From: Terrirubrum flagellatum
GTDB taxonomy: Bacteria > Pseudomonadota > Alphaproteobacteria > Rhizobiales > Beijerinckiaceae
NCBI RefSeq assembly: GCF_022059845.1
Contig: NZ_CP091851.1
Coordinates: forward strand, 620,001 to 684,000
Direction of reading: 5' to 3'
DNA length: 64,000 nt
Shown here: piece by piece, positions 1 to 8,440 of the stretch
Numbering within the stretch: the stretch's first letter is position 1
How the letters are laid out: each line of letters opens with the position of its first letter
Notes under the pieces: model-generated
What the model saw: only the letters and a program-made list of their open reading frames with translations
Database searches by the model: none
Told to the model about the DNA's origin: nothing
Position numbers and translations under genes: made by a program

Positions 1-1036
1 TGTAGGGCTTGTCGGCGATGGCGCCGAGGAAACCGATCGGCAGATAGGCTTCATGCGCCCTGAAAGTGCCGGCGACGATGTTCTTCTCGATCGCGTCATA
101 ATCGACGAGCCACTTCAGCGCTTCGGCGACCTCGGGCTTCGCGAGCGAGGGATTCTTCTGGTTCAGGCCGAGATAGAGGATGTAGCCCTTATCGCCGGAC
201 TCGACTGCGATCGCCGGGTTCGCGGAGACGGCCGCCATCTGGTCCTTCGAGAGATTGCGCGCGAAATCAACATCGCCCTTCTCAAGCAGCAGGCGCTGCG
301 CCGCGGGCTCCGAGACATGGCGCACGATCACGCGCTTGTTCTTGGGCGCGCCGCGATACCAGTTCGGATTGGCTTCCAGCGTATATTGCTCGTTGGCGCG
401 CCAGGCGCGCAGGATGTAAGCGCCGGACCCAGCTGAATTCTGCTTCATCCAGGCGTTGCCGTAGTCGCCGTCCTTGATGTGCTCCTTCACCACCTTGCTG
501 TCGACGACGGCGGCGACGCCGGCTGTCATGCAGTTGAGGAAGAAGGTCGGCGCATAGGCCTTGTCGAGCGTGATCGCGATCGTGCGCTCGTCGACGACCT
601 TCACCGTCTGGGCGATATTGTCCTTGGTGAAGCCGAACTGGGTGAGAATGAAGCCCGGTGACTTGTTGAGAACAACGGCGCGCTCGATCGAATAGGCGAC
701 GTCTGCGGCGGTGATCGGATTACCGGAATGGAATTTCAGGCCCGGGCGCAGCTTGAAAGTGAAGGTCTTGCCGTCGTCGCTGACGGTCCAGCCTTCGGCG
801 AGCGCGCCATAGAGCTTCGAGACGTCCTTCACGTCGAACGCGACCAGCTTGTCGTACACATTCGCCAGCGCTTCGCCGCCTGAGAATTCAAACGCCTCGG
901 CGGGATCAAGCGAAATGATGTCGTCGATCTGTTTCGCCATGACGACCGTGTCCTTCGGCGTCTGCGCGAAGGCGGGCGAGGCCGCGAGGAAAGTCGCCGC
1001 GAAAAGGCTCGATACGAGAAGTGAAGATGGACGCAT
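1..1036 (-). CDS. ABC transporter substrate-binding protein, peptide/nickel type (SBP family 5), 3' end outside window
   Basis: The minus strand reads openly from an ATG at 1036 to the window edge, giving about 345 residues with no stop. The N-terminus is a Sec signal peptide (two basic/polar residues, a hydrophobic core, cleavage near AFA-Q at about residue 26). The mature start describes a DppA/OppA-like lobe, with motifs such as LAEGW, the segment around KFHSGNPITA-DV, and NPNWYRG. Family members bind di- or oligopeptides, nickel or related solutes in the periplasm and deliver them to a DppBCDF-type permease. The permease genes would lie beyond position 1 and are not visible, so the ligand cannot be assigned. 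Confidence 0.88.
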   Translation of the reverse strand, partial: MRPSSLLVSSLFAATFLAASPAFAQTPKDTVVMAKQIDDIISLDPAEAFEFSGGEALANVYDKLVAFDVKDVSKLYGALAEGWTVSDDGKTFTFKLRPGLKFHSGNPITAADVAYSIERAVVLNKSPGFILTQFGFTKDNIAQTVKVVDERTIAITLDKAYAPTFFLNCMTAGVAAVVDSKVVKEHIKDGDYGNAWMKQNSAGSGAYILRAWRANEQYTLEANPNWYRGAPKNKRVIVRHVSEPAAQRLLLEKGDVDFARNLSKDQMAAVSANPAIAVESGDKGYILYLGLNQKNPSLAKPEVAEALKWLVDYDAIEKNIVAGTFRAHEAYLPIGFLGAIADKPY

Positions 1037-1298
1037 GGTGGACCCCTGTGATCGTTGGCCGGCGGCTTGGACGAATGGGGGTCTGGCTCTTGGCCGACGA
1101 CCGCGCCGCCGTCCTGGCGCCGATTGTTTTTGTATCATTCATGCCTTCGGACGGCTTTCAAGCGCTAAACACGGGCTGTCCCGCCCGCCGGATGGGCTTG
1201 AAACGCCCGTCCCGAAGGCGCCAAGCCGGTAGGGGCTGGGCCGCGCCCGCGATGTCGGCCATAATGGCCGGCCGGCGATCCGTGAACACCGACATTCC
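1037..1298. other. intergenic region between divergent SBP and Rrf2 genes
   Basis: This 262-bp gap must hold the promoters for the minus-strand binding protein and the plus-strand Rrf2 regulator. The only symmetry I see is a short GGCCAT-A-ATGGCC palindrome near 1257-1269. I see no RNA gene and no TGA-N9-TCA iron box here. Confidence 0.4.
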
Positions 1299-1730
1299 AT
1301 GTGGCTCAACCAGCAGACCTTCGACGCGATCCGGCTGATGGCCGAGTTGGCCTCGCGATGGCCGCAGGCTGCGAAGGCCGCCGATCTCGCCGCCGCCACC
1401 GGCATCACGCCGATGAATGTACAGAAGACGGTTCATGCGCTCGGCCGCACGGCGCTGATCGAAACCGAACGCGGCCGCTATGGCGGCGTCCGTCTCGTGC
1501 GCCCGGCCGACGCGATCACCATCGGCGAGATCGTCCGCGCCTTCGAGCCGAAGGATTGTCCGGCGAACTTTCTTGTCGCCTCCGAGCGCGACGCTGCAAT
1601 CTCAACGCTTCTCTTCCGCGCCCATCGTGGTTTCTTTCATCCGCTGGAGGCGGCCACGCTGGCCGATCTCGAACAGCCGCTGCGTCGTCAGAAGCTGGCG
1701 GCGGAAGCGGCCGGCGCCTTGCGGGCGTAG
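1299..1730 (+). CDS. Rrf2-family transcriptional regulator, cluster cysteines mostly absent
   Basis: A 143-residue protein with an Rrf2 winged helix-turn-helix (about residues 1-80): N-terminal MWLNQQTFDAIRLMAELA, a recognition-helix region around ITPMNVQKTVHAL, and the wing GRYGGVRLVRPADAITIGEIV. Rrf2 proteins such as RirA, NsrR and IscR normally carry three cysteines binding an Fe-S cluster in the dimerisation region. Here only one cysteine (PKDCPANF) is present. It may therefore work without a cluster or sense another signal. Its 3' end overlaps the 3' end of hmuV by 43 bp in convergent orientation. Position beside the hmu genes suggests, but does not prove, a role in iron or heme control. 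RirA itself is unlikely. Confidence 0.8.
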   Translation: MWLNQQTFDAIRLMAELASRWPQAAKAADLAAATGITPMNVQKTVHALGRTALIETERGRYGGVRLVRPADAITIGEIVRAFEPKDCPANFLVASERDAAISTLLFRAHRGFFHPLEAATLADLEQPLRRQKLAAEAAGALRA

Positions 1731-2521
1731 TGCTGCGGCAGGATGAAGGGCAGATTTTCGCCGGGCAGTTCATTCAACGGCAGATCAACGGCGAATACGT
1801 CTCTGACGAGTTCGGTCGAAAGCACCTGGCCTGGCGTGCCGTCGGCGACAATGCGGCCGCCGCGCATCACCACAAGGCGGTCAGCGAAGGTCGCCGCAAG
1901 ATTGAGATCATGCAGCACTGCGATGACGCAAACGCCTTTTGCGCATTCACGCGTCGCCGCCTGCATCAAGCCGAGCTGGTGATTGAGGTCGAGGCTCGCC
2001 ACTGGCTCGTCGAGAAAGAGAACGCGGCGCTCCGCGATCGAGCTCCCTGCCGCAAGCTGCGCGAGCGCGCGCGCGAACTGCACGCGTTGCTGCTCGCCGC
2101 CCGAGAGCGTCTGATAGAGCCGGCCTGACAGGGCCTCGACATCAGCCGACCGGATTGCGGCTGCGATGATCTCGTGCCGTCGCGCCGCCGCGAGGCGGCG
2201 GCCGACGCCGTCGACTCCGAGTCGCACCACTTCGGCGACGGAAAAGGGAAATGTCAGTCGCGCCGCCTGTGTCATCACCGCGCGGCGCGCGGCGAGCGCC
2301 CATGGCGGAATATCATGGATGTTTTCGCCGTCGAGACTGATATGCCCCGCGCTCGATTTGAGCTCCCCGGTGAGCAGCTTCAGCAAAGTCGTCTTTCCCG
2401 CGCCGTTCGGCCCGACAACGACAAGTAGTTCGCCCGGCTCGGCGCGCAGCGAGGCTTCCGCGACGAGAAAACGATCGCGCACGCGATAGCAAATCGATCG
2501 GGCTTCAATCAGCGCCGTCAT
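1688..2521 (-). CDS. hmuV: hemin ABC transporter ATP-binding protein HmuV
   Basis: A 277-residue ABC ATPase: Walker [10 protein letters not shown] (about residues 37-45), signature LSGGEQQRVQFARAL, Walker B VLFLDEPVASLD and switch histidine in VLHDLNLA. The motif arrangement and the genes before it identify HmuV, which powers transfer of heme from HmuT through the HmuU dimer across the inner membrane. The start codon overlaps the hmuU stop by 4 bp, so translation is probably coupled. It is the last gene of hmuPTUV. The alanine-rich C-terminal tail overlaps the Rrf2 gene on the other strand. Confidence 0.95.
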   Translation of the reverse strand: MTALIEARSICYRVRDRFLVAEASLRAEPGELLVVVGPNGAGKTTLLKLLTGELKSSAGHISLDGENIHDIPPWALAARRAVMTQAARLTFPFSVAEVVRLGVDGVGRRLAAARRHEIIAAAIRSADVEALSGRLYQTLSGGEQQRVQFARALAQLAAGSSIAERRVLFLDEPVASLDLNHQLGLMQAATRECAKGVCVIAVLHDLNLAATFADRLVVMRGGRIVADGTPGQVLSTELVRDVFAVDLPLNELPGENLPFILPQHYARKAPAASAASF

Positions 2522-3618
2522 CCGTCAATCGCCCGGTCGCGCCGCAGAAGCATCCACAGGAAGAATGGCGCGCCAATGATCGCGGTGAGGATGCCGATCG
2601 GCAATTCCGCCGGCGCGACAATGGTGCGCGCGAGCGAATCCGCAACGATGATCAGCGCAGCGCCGAGGATCGCGCTCAGCGGCAGTAGGGCGCGATGATC
2701 CGGGCCGATCACAAGGCGCAGCGCGTGCGGCGTGACGATGCCGACGAAGCTGACGATTCCGGTCGCGGCCACGCTTGCGCCGACAGCAAGCGCCGTCACG
2801 ATGATCGTCGCGCGCTTCACCGTCTGCACCGCGATGCCGAGATGGAACGCCTCGGCTTCGCCAAGCAGCAGCGCGTTCAGTCCACGCGCGAGAAACGGCG
2901 TCGCGCAGAGTGCGCCGATGACGATGGGCGCGACGCCCGCGACCTTGGCCCAGGTCGCGCCGCCAAGGCTGCCGAGAGTCCAGAATGTCAGGTCGCGCAA
3001 CTGCCTGTCATCGCTGACATAGGCGAGAAGGCCCATGCAGGACGCGGCGAGCGCGCCGATTGCGATGCCGGCGAGCAGCATCGTCGCGATGGAGGTTCGT
3101 CCCTCGCGCGTCGCGATGGCGTAGAGGGTCATGGTCGCGATGAGCGCGCCGACGAACGCGCCAACGGGAAGAAGCGCGAAGGGGGGCGCTCCGATGACAG
3201 GTGCGAGATAACGATCGCCGAAGACGATCGTGACGCCGGCGGCAAGCGCGGCGCCGGCCGAAACGCCGACAAGGCCGGGATCGGCGAGAGGATTGCGGAA
3301 CAGGCCCTGCATCAAGGTGCCGGCGACCGCGAGGCCAGCGCCAACAAGCGCGCCGAGAAGCAGCCGGGGAAGACGAATATTCAGAATGACGAGCGCGTCG
3401 CGTGACGACGCGATTGCCGCATCACCGCTCAATGCTCCCGAGATGACCTCGATAACGCGGCGCGGCGCGATCGCAAGCGCGCCGGAGCCTAGCGAGACGA
3501 TGGCTGCAACGATGAGGATCGCGCAAAGCGCAATTGTCAGCCGCCAAATTCGTTTCTGACGCGCCGCAAAGACGTCGTCGGCATCAACGTCAGCCATCTG
3601 GCCGACGGCAGTCGTCAT
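2518..3618 (-). CDS. hmuU: hemin ABC transporter permease HmuU (FecCD family)
   Basis: A 366-residue polytopic inner-membrane protein of the FecCD/BtuC family. The first ~35 residues are cytoplasmic, followed by a run of hydrophobic helices. Family motifs include RLPRLLLGALVGAGLAVAG and the NPLADPGLVGVSAGAALAA loop, plus the coupling segment GIVSFVGIVTPHALRL that contacts the ATPase. It forms the heme channel with HmuV. It overlaps hmuT upstream and hmuV downstream by 4 bp each, consistent with one transcript from the hmuP promoter. Confidence 0.95.
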   Translation of the reverse strand: MTTAVGQMADVDADDVFAARQKRIWRLTIALCAILIVAAIVSLGSGALAIAPRRVIEVISGALSGDAAIASSRDALVILNIRLPRLLLGALVGAGLAVAGTLMQGLFRNPLADPGLVGVSAGAALAAGVTIVFGDRYLAPVIGAPPFALLPVGAFVGALIATMTLYAIATREGRTSIATMLLAGIAIGALAASCMGLLAYVSDDRQLRDLTFWTLGSLGGATWAKVAGVAPIVIGALCATPFLARGLNALLLGEAEAFHLGIAVQTVKRATIIVTALAVGASVAATGIVSFVGIVTPHALRLVIGPDHRALLPLSAILGAALIIVADSLARTIVAPAELPIGILTAIIGAPFFLWMLLRRDRAIDG

Positions 3619-4544
3619 GACCGGCCTGCGACGGCCGCTCCATAGATCGCCTGCATCAGATCGCGCGCGGCGTCCGGCGTGCGCGGGCCGAAACCGAGGA
3701 GATAAAGACCGTCCATCGCAGCGAAGGATTTCGTCTTCGCCGCAGGCGTCGTCGCAAATGACGGCAGGGCGAAGATTTGATCAGCGGAGAAAGTTTGTCC
3801 GGCGCGATCCATCGCGAGAATGAAATCAGGCGCCGCTGCCGTGATGGCTTCGTCGGTCACCGGCTTGTAGCCATCGAATGCGTTAAACACGTTCGTTGCG
3901 CCCGCAAGCTTCATGATTGCGTCGGCGGAGGTGTTGCGGCCGGCCGCCATCACCTTTCCGTTCTGCAAAGAGAGAATGAAGAGAACGCGCTTCGGCGTCG
4001 CGATGCGCGCCTTCGCGACATCGAGCGCACGGAACCCTTCCGCCGTGCTTGCGGCCAGCGTTTCGCCGCGAGGGCCTGCGCCGACGATCGCGGCGACGCG
4101 GCGGACGCGATCGACGACGCCATCGGCGGTGAATTCATCGGGCACATGCGCGACATTGACGCCTGCGTCCGTGACGAGTTTCAGCGCGTCGGGCGGCCCC
4201 GCGCCATCGATGGCGATCACGAGAGACGGCTTCAGCGACAGCACGCCTTCGGCCGACAGCGCGCGGACATAGCCGACATTCGGCTTGTCCTTCATTGCAT
4301 TCGCTGGAAACAGGCTGGTCGTATCGACGCCGACGATCTGGTCCTGCATCCCAAGCGCATAGATGATCTCGGTGATCACGCCGCCGGCGGCGACAATGCG
4401 CTGATGCACTGGCGTCTGCGCATTCGCTTCGCGCGCGCCGATGAAGCGCGGCGGCTCGGCGAACAGACCAGCGACGCCGGCGCAAGTGAGCGCGATCGAC
4501 GCAAGAAAAGAGAGTGTCGGTGATGGGCGACGCATGATGATCAC
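3615..4544 (-). CDS. hmuT: periplasmic hemin-binding protein HmuT
   Basis: A 309-residue class III periplasmic binding protein with an N-terminal signal peptide (about residues 1-41) followed by the typical opening RIVAAGGVITEIIYALG. The segment NVGYVRALSAEGVLSLKPS corresponds to the region that supplies the heme-ligating tyrosine in HmuT/ShuT proteins (family knowledge; the tyrosine is present). It accepts heme from the outer-membrane receptor and passes it to HmuUV. Its start overlaps hmuP by 4 bp. Confidence 0.94.
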   Translation of the reverse strand: MIIMRRPSPTLSFLASIALTCAGVAGLFAEPPRFIGAREANAQTPVHQRIVAAGGVITEIIYALGMQDQIVGVDTTSLFPANAMKDKPNVGYVRALSAEGVLSLKPSLVIAIDGAGPPDALKLVTDAGVNVAHVPDEFTADGVVDRVRRVAAIVGAGPRGETLAASTAEGFRALDVAKARIATPKRVLFILSLQNGKVMAAGRNTSADAIMKLAGATNVFNAFDGYKPVTDEAITAAAPDFILAMDRAGQTFSADQIFALPSFATTPAAKTKSFAAMDGLYLLGFGPRTPDAARDLMQAIYGAAVAGRS

Positions 4545-4753
4545 TTCGTCAGAATGAGCTTGTCGTTGGCCGTGATGCGAAGGCGATAGCGATCGCCCTT
4601 GTGCAGGATGATCGCTTCCCTGCCTTCGCCGACGAGGGTTTTCACATCGATCGCGGGCGGGCTCTGTCCGTCTTCTGGAGACGGATGATCAAAAGCGCGC
4701 GTCTTCTCATCGTGACGCGCGCCGTCGCTTCCGGACTTCGAATTTGCGATCAT
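4541..4753 (-). CDS. hmuP: hemin uptake protein HmuP (HemP family)
   Basis: A 70-residue protein whose C-terminal half matches the HemP/HmuP family: a GREAIILHKGDRYRLRIT core and an ending close to NDKLILTK. In Bradyrhizobium and Sinorhizobium, HmuP is needed for expression of the heme receptor gene and is described as a co-activator acting at its promoter. Here it is the first gene of hmuPTUV and faces hmuR across the shared regulatory region, which fits that role. The N-terminal 35 residues are hydrophilic and not conserved in obvious motifs. Confidence 0.92.
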   Translation of the reverse strand: MIANSKSGSDGARHDEKTRAFDHPSPEDGQSPPAIDVKTLVGEGREAIILHKGDRYRLRITANDKLILTK

Positions 4754-4770
4754 AACGCCCTTGTTTTGAA

Positions 4771-4827
4771 TAATTCCGAAGTAATAACTGTTTGGAACTC
4801 CTAAAAACTGGTAATTCCGCAGTTATT
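4771..4827. promoter_or_regulatory. repeat-containing AT-rich hmuP/hmuR divergent promoter region
   Basis: This short AT-rich island stands out from the GC-rich surroundings. A TAATTCCG-(A/C)-AGT element occurs at 4771 and again at 4812, about 41 bp apart. AATAACTG at 4783-4790 and CAGTTATT at 4820-4827 form a perfect 8-bp inverted repeat spaced by 29 bp. A degenerate TTTGGAA-C-TCCTAAA dyad lies at 4791-4805. It is likely the binding platform for iron/heme regulators (HmuP, Irr or Fur-like). Which protein binds is not visible. Confidence 0.5.
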
Positions 4828-4829
4828 GT

Positions 4830-4844
4830 TGACAGTGATAGTCA
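4830..4844. promoter_or_regulatory. RirA/Iron-Rhodo-type box, TGA-N9-TCA
   Basis: The sequence TGACAGTGATAGTCA is a TGA-N9-TCA dyad with 4-bp perfect arms (TGAC/GTCA). This is the consensus described for the iron-rhodo box bound by RirA in rhizobia. It sits 128 bp before the hmuR ATG and 77 bp before the hmuP ATG, in the divergent promoter. Repression of both arms when iron is replete is the expected effect. Confidence 0.6.
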
Positions 4845-4971
4845 GCATTACTAGGAAGGGTCAAGCGTCGTGAGGCAATCGACGCGCAACGCCAGCCAGC
4901 CGAACGCCGCTGAATTTCAGCGCGGCGCGAGCCAGCCAGCCGACACTTGAGATCAGGCGACTGGGGCGACG

Positions 4972-7047
4972 ATGATGATGCGTGGCGGGTTGGCGGCGTT
5001 GGCCGCGTCAGTTTCGATTTTGGCGATGGCACTTGGTTCGGCGAGCGTGTTCGCTCAAACGCAACCGGCGCCGGCGCAGACCGTCCCGCAGGATGAAATC
5101 ACGGTCACCGCGACGAAAGATCAGGAGCGCGCAATCGACGCGCTTGCGTCCGTCAACGTCGTCAATCGCACCGAGATTCGTCAACTGCAGGCGCAGCGGA
5201 TCGGCTCGATCCTCAATCAGCTTCCGAATGTCGAGACGAACGAGAATCAGCGCGATCCCGCAACGGCGATCAATATTCGCGGCCTGCAGGATTTCGGCCG
5301 CGTCGCGGTGACGGTCGATGGCGCGCGCCAGAATTTCCAGACCTCAGGACATAACGCCAACGGCGTGTTTTATCTCGATCCGGCGTTCCTGAAGTCGATC
5401 GATATCACGCGCGGCCCTGTGGCGAACGTCTATGGCTCCGGCGCGATCGGCGGCGTCGTGTCGTTCGAGACGGTTGATCCCAGAGATATCCTGTTGCCGG
5501 GCGAGCGATTTGCAACCGAGCTCGGCGCGACCGGCGTATTCGGCCGGCAGAGCGGCCTCTACGCCAGCGCGCTTGCAGCGCTGCGCGCGAACGAAATTCT
5601 CGAGACCATGGCGGGCGTCAGCTACAAGCGCCTGGGCGACTACAAGGACGGCGACGGAAATTCGGTGAGGGACACGGGGCAGGATCTGCGGTCCGCTATC
5701 GGCAAGATCGTCATCAATCCCGGCAATGGCCATCAGCTCAAGCTGAGCGGCCAGTATCAGAAGTATGACTTCGCGGCGTTCGGCACCGGCGATTCAAGCT
5801 CGATCCGACGTCAGACCGAGCTGACGACAACGACGGCGACGGCGAAATACACATTCTCCCAGCCTGACAATCCCTGGGTCAATCTGAGCGCGAACGCCTA
5901 CATCACCTCGACGGATGAGCGTCAGTTCAGGCTGACCGGCACTGCGGCGACCCTGTTCCAGCCGCGCTCTTTCACCATCACGACGTCAGGCTTCGACATC
6001 AACAATACGAGCCGCTTCCAGTTTGGCGAAGCGCTGCTGTCGGTCACCTATGGCGGCGACTATTTTCAGGACAAGGTCACGACGAAGGACAACGCCGGCA
6101 GCGCAGACAAGTTCACGCCGTCGGGCATGCGCACGGTCTATGGCGGCTTCGTCCAGGGCCATCTGAAATGGCGGATGATCGATGTGATCGCGGCCGGCCG
6201 CTATGACGGGTATGAACTGTCCGGCAACGGAAATTCGTCTGATGGCAGTAGATTCTCGCCGAAGATCACGGTCGGCGTGACGCCGATCACAGGCATCCAG
6301 TTCTACGGCACCTATGCGGAAGGCTATCGTGCGCCGTCGACAACTGAGACCCTGATCAGCGGCACGCATCCGGCGCCCGCCGACTTCGTCTTCATTCCCA
6401 ATCCTAATCTGCGGCCCGAAATTGGCCACACGCTCGAAGGCGGCGTGAACGTGAAGTACGACGATCTCTTCATGGCGGGCGACAAGCTGCGCGCCAAAGC
6501 GACGGTCTTCCGCAATGATGTCGACGACTATATCGATGGCGTCCAGTCGTTTGGTCCGCTCTGCGGCGCGCCCATTCCTAACGCATGCAAAGGCTCATTC
6601 TACACCTATATGAATAAGTCGAACGCGCGTATCACCGGCGCTGAAGGCGAAGTCGCTTATGATGCCCGCCGCTGGTTCTTCAGTCTGGCTGGCGCGGTTA
6701 CTCGCGGCGATGCCGATGATGCGACGACGGGCAAGCGCGCCCCGCTTTCGAGCATCTATCCCAGCAAGATCGTCGTTGGCGGCGGCGTGCGCTTCTTCGA
6801 TGAGAAGTTGCTCCTCGGCGCGAGGGTTTCCTTCGTTGGCGCGCAGAATCGCGTGCCGACCGGCTTCACGCCGAGCAAGGAATTCCAGCTCGTCGATCTC
6901 TACGGCTCCTATCAGTTCACGCCTGACACGCGCGCTTTCTTCCAGGTCGATAATCTGGGCGACGTTCGCTACAAGCGCTATCGCGACACCGAATACAGCC
7001 CGGGCATCGTGGCGAAGGTCGGTTTCTCCACGCGCTTCGGAAGCTGA
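4972..7047 (+). CDS. hmuR: TonB-dependent heme/hemoglobin receptor HmuR
   Basis: A 691-residue outer-membrane receptor. It has a signal peptide (about residues 1-29, cleavage near VFAQ), a TonB box-like DEITVTATKD near residue 40, and a plug domain with NIRGLQDFGRVAVTVDGARQ and ITRGPVANVYGSGAIGG. A 22-strand-type barrel follows. The heme-receptor signature is present as YRAP followed by NPNLRPE. Family members bind heme or hemoproteins and pull heme into the periplasm using TonB energy. The first of three consecutive ATG codons is taken as start. It is divergent from hmuP and followed at 94 bp by tonB, so it probably leads a heme operon. Confidence 0.94.
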   Translation: MMMRGGLAALAASVSILAMALGSASVFAQTQPAPAQTVPQDEITVTATKDQERAIDALASVNVVNRTEIRQLQAQRIGSILNQLPNVETNENQRDPATAINIRGLQDFGRVAVTVDGARQNFQTSGHNANGVFYLDPAFLKSIDITRGPVANVYGSGAIGGVVSFETVDPRDILLPGERFATELGATGVFGRQSGLYASALAALRANEILETMAGVSYKRLGDYKDGDGNSVRDTGQDLRSAIGKIVINPGNGHQLKLSGQYQKYDFAAFGTGDSSSIRRQTELTTTTATAKYTFSQPDNPWVNLSANAYITSTDERQFRLTGTAATLFQPRSFTITTSGFDINNTSRFQFGEALLSVTYGGDYFQDKVTTKDNAGSADKFTPSGMRTVYGGFVQGHLKWRMIDVIAAGRYDGYELSGNGNSSDGSRFSPKITVGVTPITGIQFYGTYAEGYRAPSTTETLISGTHPAPADFVFIPNPNLRPEIGHTLEGGVNVKYDDLFMAGDKLRAKATVFRNDVDDYIDGVQSFGPLCGAPIPNACKGSFYTYMNKSNARITGAEGEVAYDARRWFFSLAGAVTRGDADDATTGKRAPLSSIYPSKIVVGGGVRFFDEKLLLGARVSFVGAQNRVPTGFTPSKEFQLVDLYGSYQFTPDTRAFFQVDNLGDVRYKRYRDTEYSPGIVAKVGFSTRFGS

Positions 7048-7141
7048 CGCCTGGCGGGATTGAATTCAGTTTGCCTGATCCGGATTCCGCGTTAGGCGGA
7101 ACAGGGACCAGAGTTGAGAGAAGAGCAGGGTTGAAAGACGC

Positions 7142-8380
7142 ATGACGATCAAGGCGCAGCGAGATCGTGAGATCGCGCCCCGTTCGGGCGCGCTGCGTCG
7201 CGTTCAGTCGCGCCGCCCGTCGCGCGCGCCGCTGGTTGGCGCCGAACTGAAGCCGGAAGAGATGCTCCCCGCGCCTCCGGCGGGAGATGAGGCGGTTGAG
7301 CAGACGGCCGCCGGGATCAGGCCAGATCTGCTCGACAATTGCACGCCGGACAAAGGCATTCGGTTTGCGGCGCGGACGCGCGCCGGCTGGCGCGAGCGTG
7401 GGCTCGCGGCCAACCTCGTGTCGTTCCTTGCGCATGCGGCTGCTGTCGCCGGCGCTGTGATGTTCTTCACCGCGCCGTCGGAATTTCCGGCCGGCGGCGA
7501 AGAAGCCATCCCGGTGGAGCTCGTGGTTGCGGGCGCGGCGGTCGAGCGCTCGGCGTCGGAAGAGGGCGCCAAAACGCCTGACGTTCAGATCGATCCGCCG
7601 ACGCTTCCAGATGTCGCCCCTCCCGAAATCGGCCGAGAGTTGGCGCAGGTCGAGGTCCCCCCGCCGCCAGAACCTCCGCCGCTCGAGATTCCTGCCGAAA
7701 CGCCTCGGGCTATGGAGATCGCCACGATCGATCTGCCTCCGGTTCCTGATGCTCCACCGCTCGCGGATCTGACGCCGCCGGTGCTGGCGGTCGCGCCGAC
7801 GCCAGAACCAGCGCCCGCGATCGCGCCTCCCGTCCATACCCTGCCAAAGCCGCCGGAAACGCCGAAAGCCGTTGAGACGCCGAAACCTCAGCCGCCCAAG
7901 CCGCAGCCGAAAAAGATCGAGGCCAGGAAGGTTGAACCACGTAAGGTCGCCACGCAGCAGCCGACGCCGAAGCCGGAGCGTCCGGCTCAGCCGATGCAGG
8001 CTTCGGGCGCGTCTGAACGCGGCGACAGCGACGCCACGCGAACAGCCTCAACGAGAGGCTCCGTCGGCGCATCCGGGCCGACATCGGGCGCGGCGGCTGT
8101 GGCCAATTATCGTTCGCAGGTGATGGCGCATCTGCAGCGCTACAAGCGCTATCCCGAAGCGGCGCGCGAACGCGGGGTGACCGGCCGCGTCGTCGTGGCC
8201 TTCACGCTCTCGCGTGGCGGACAGGTCGTCGCCGCCTCGCTCGCGGGATCGTCTGGCGCAGCGATGCTTGATCAGGAAACGCTGGCCATGGTGCGTCGCG
8301 CCGCGCCGTTCCCGGCGATGCCTGATGGCGGGCCTGGAAGCATGAGCTTCAGCGCCGGCATCACTTACAATCTTCGCTAG
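7142..8380 (+). CDS. tonB: TonB energy transducer with long cytoplasmic N-terminal extension
   Basis: A 412-residue TonB. About 88 residues, rich in Arg and Pro, precede the single transmembrane helix (about 88-110), whereas classical TonB starts almost directly with the helix. A long Pro/Lys/Glu-rich periplasmic spanner follows (about 150-300). The C-terminal TonB domain is typical: YRSQVMAHLQRYKRYPEAARERGVTGRVVV and an ending in SFSAGITYNLR. It transmits proton-motive energy to HmuR; ExbB and ExbD are not in the window. It lies 94 bp after hmuR and 60 bp before the heme oxygenase gene, and the operon setting implies dedication to heme uptake. Confidence 0.93.
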   Translation: MTIKAQRDREIAPRSGALRRVQSRRPSRAPLVGAELKPEEMLPAPPAGDEAVEQTAAGIRPDLLDNCTPDKGIRFAARTRAGWRERGLAANLVSFLAHAAAVAGAVMFFTAPSEFPAGGEEAIPVELVVAGAAVERSASEEGAKTPDVQIDPPTLPDVAPPEIGRELAQVEVPPPPEPPPLEIPAETPRAMEIATIDLPPVPDAPPLADLTPPVLAVAPTPEPAPAIAPPVHTLPKPPETPKAVETPKPQPPKPQPKKIEARKVEPRKVATQQPTPKPERPAQPMQASGASERGDSDATRTASTRGSVGASGPTSGAAAVANYRSQVMAHLQRYKRYPEAARERGVTGRVVVAFTLSRGGQVVAASLAGSSGAAMLDQETLAMVRRAAPFPAMPDGGPGSMSFSAGITYNLR

Positions 8381-8440
8381 CTGCGGGATCCACGCCATTT
8401 TGAAATCACGCCAGCCAACGCCAGCTTCAGGGAGAAGAGC

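Noticed and set aside
4791-4805. Irr (ICE) box in the hmu promoter
   Set aside because: The dyad TTTGGAA-C-TCCTAAA has the wrong spacing and mismatches to the usual TTTAGAA-N3-TTCTAAA.
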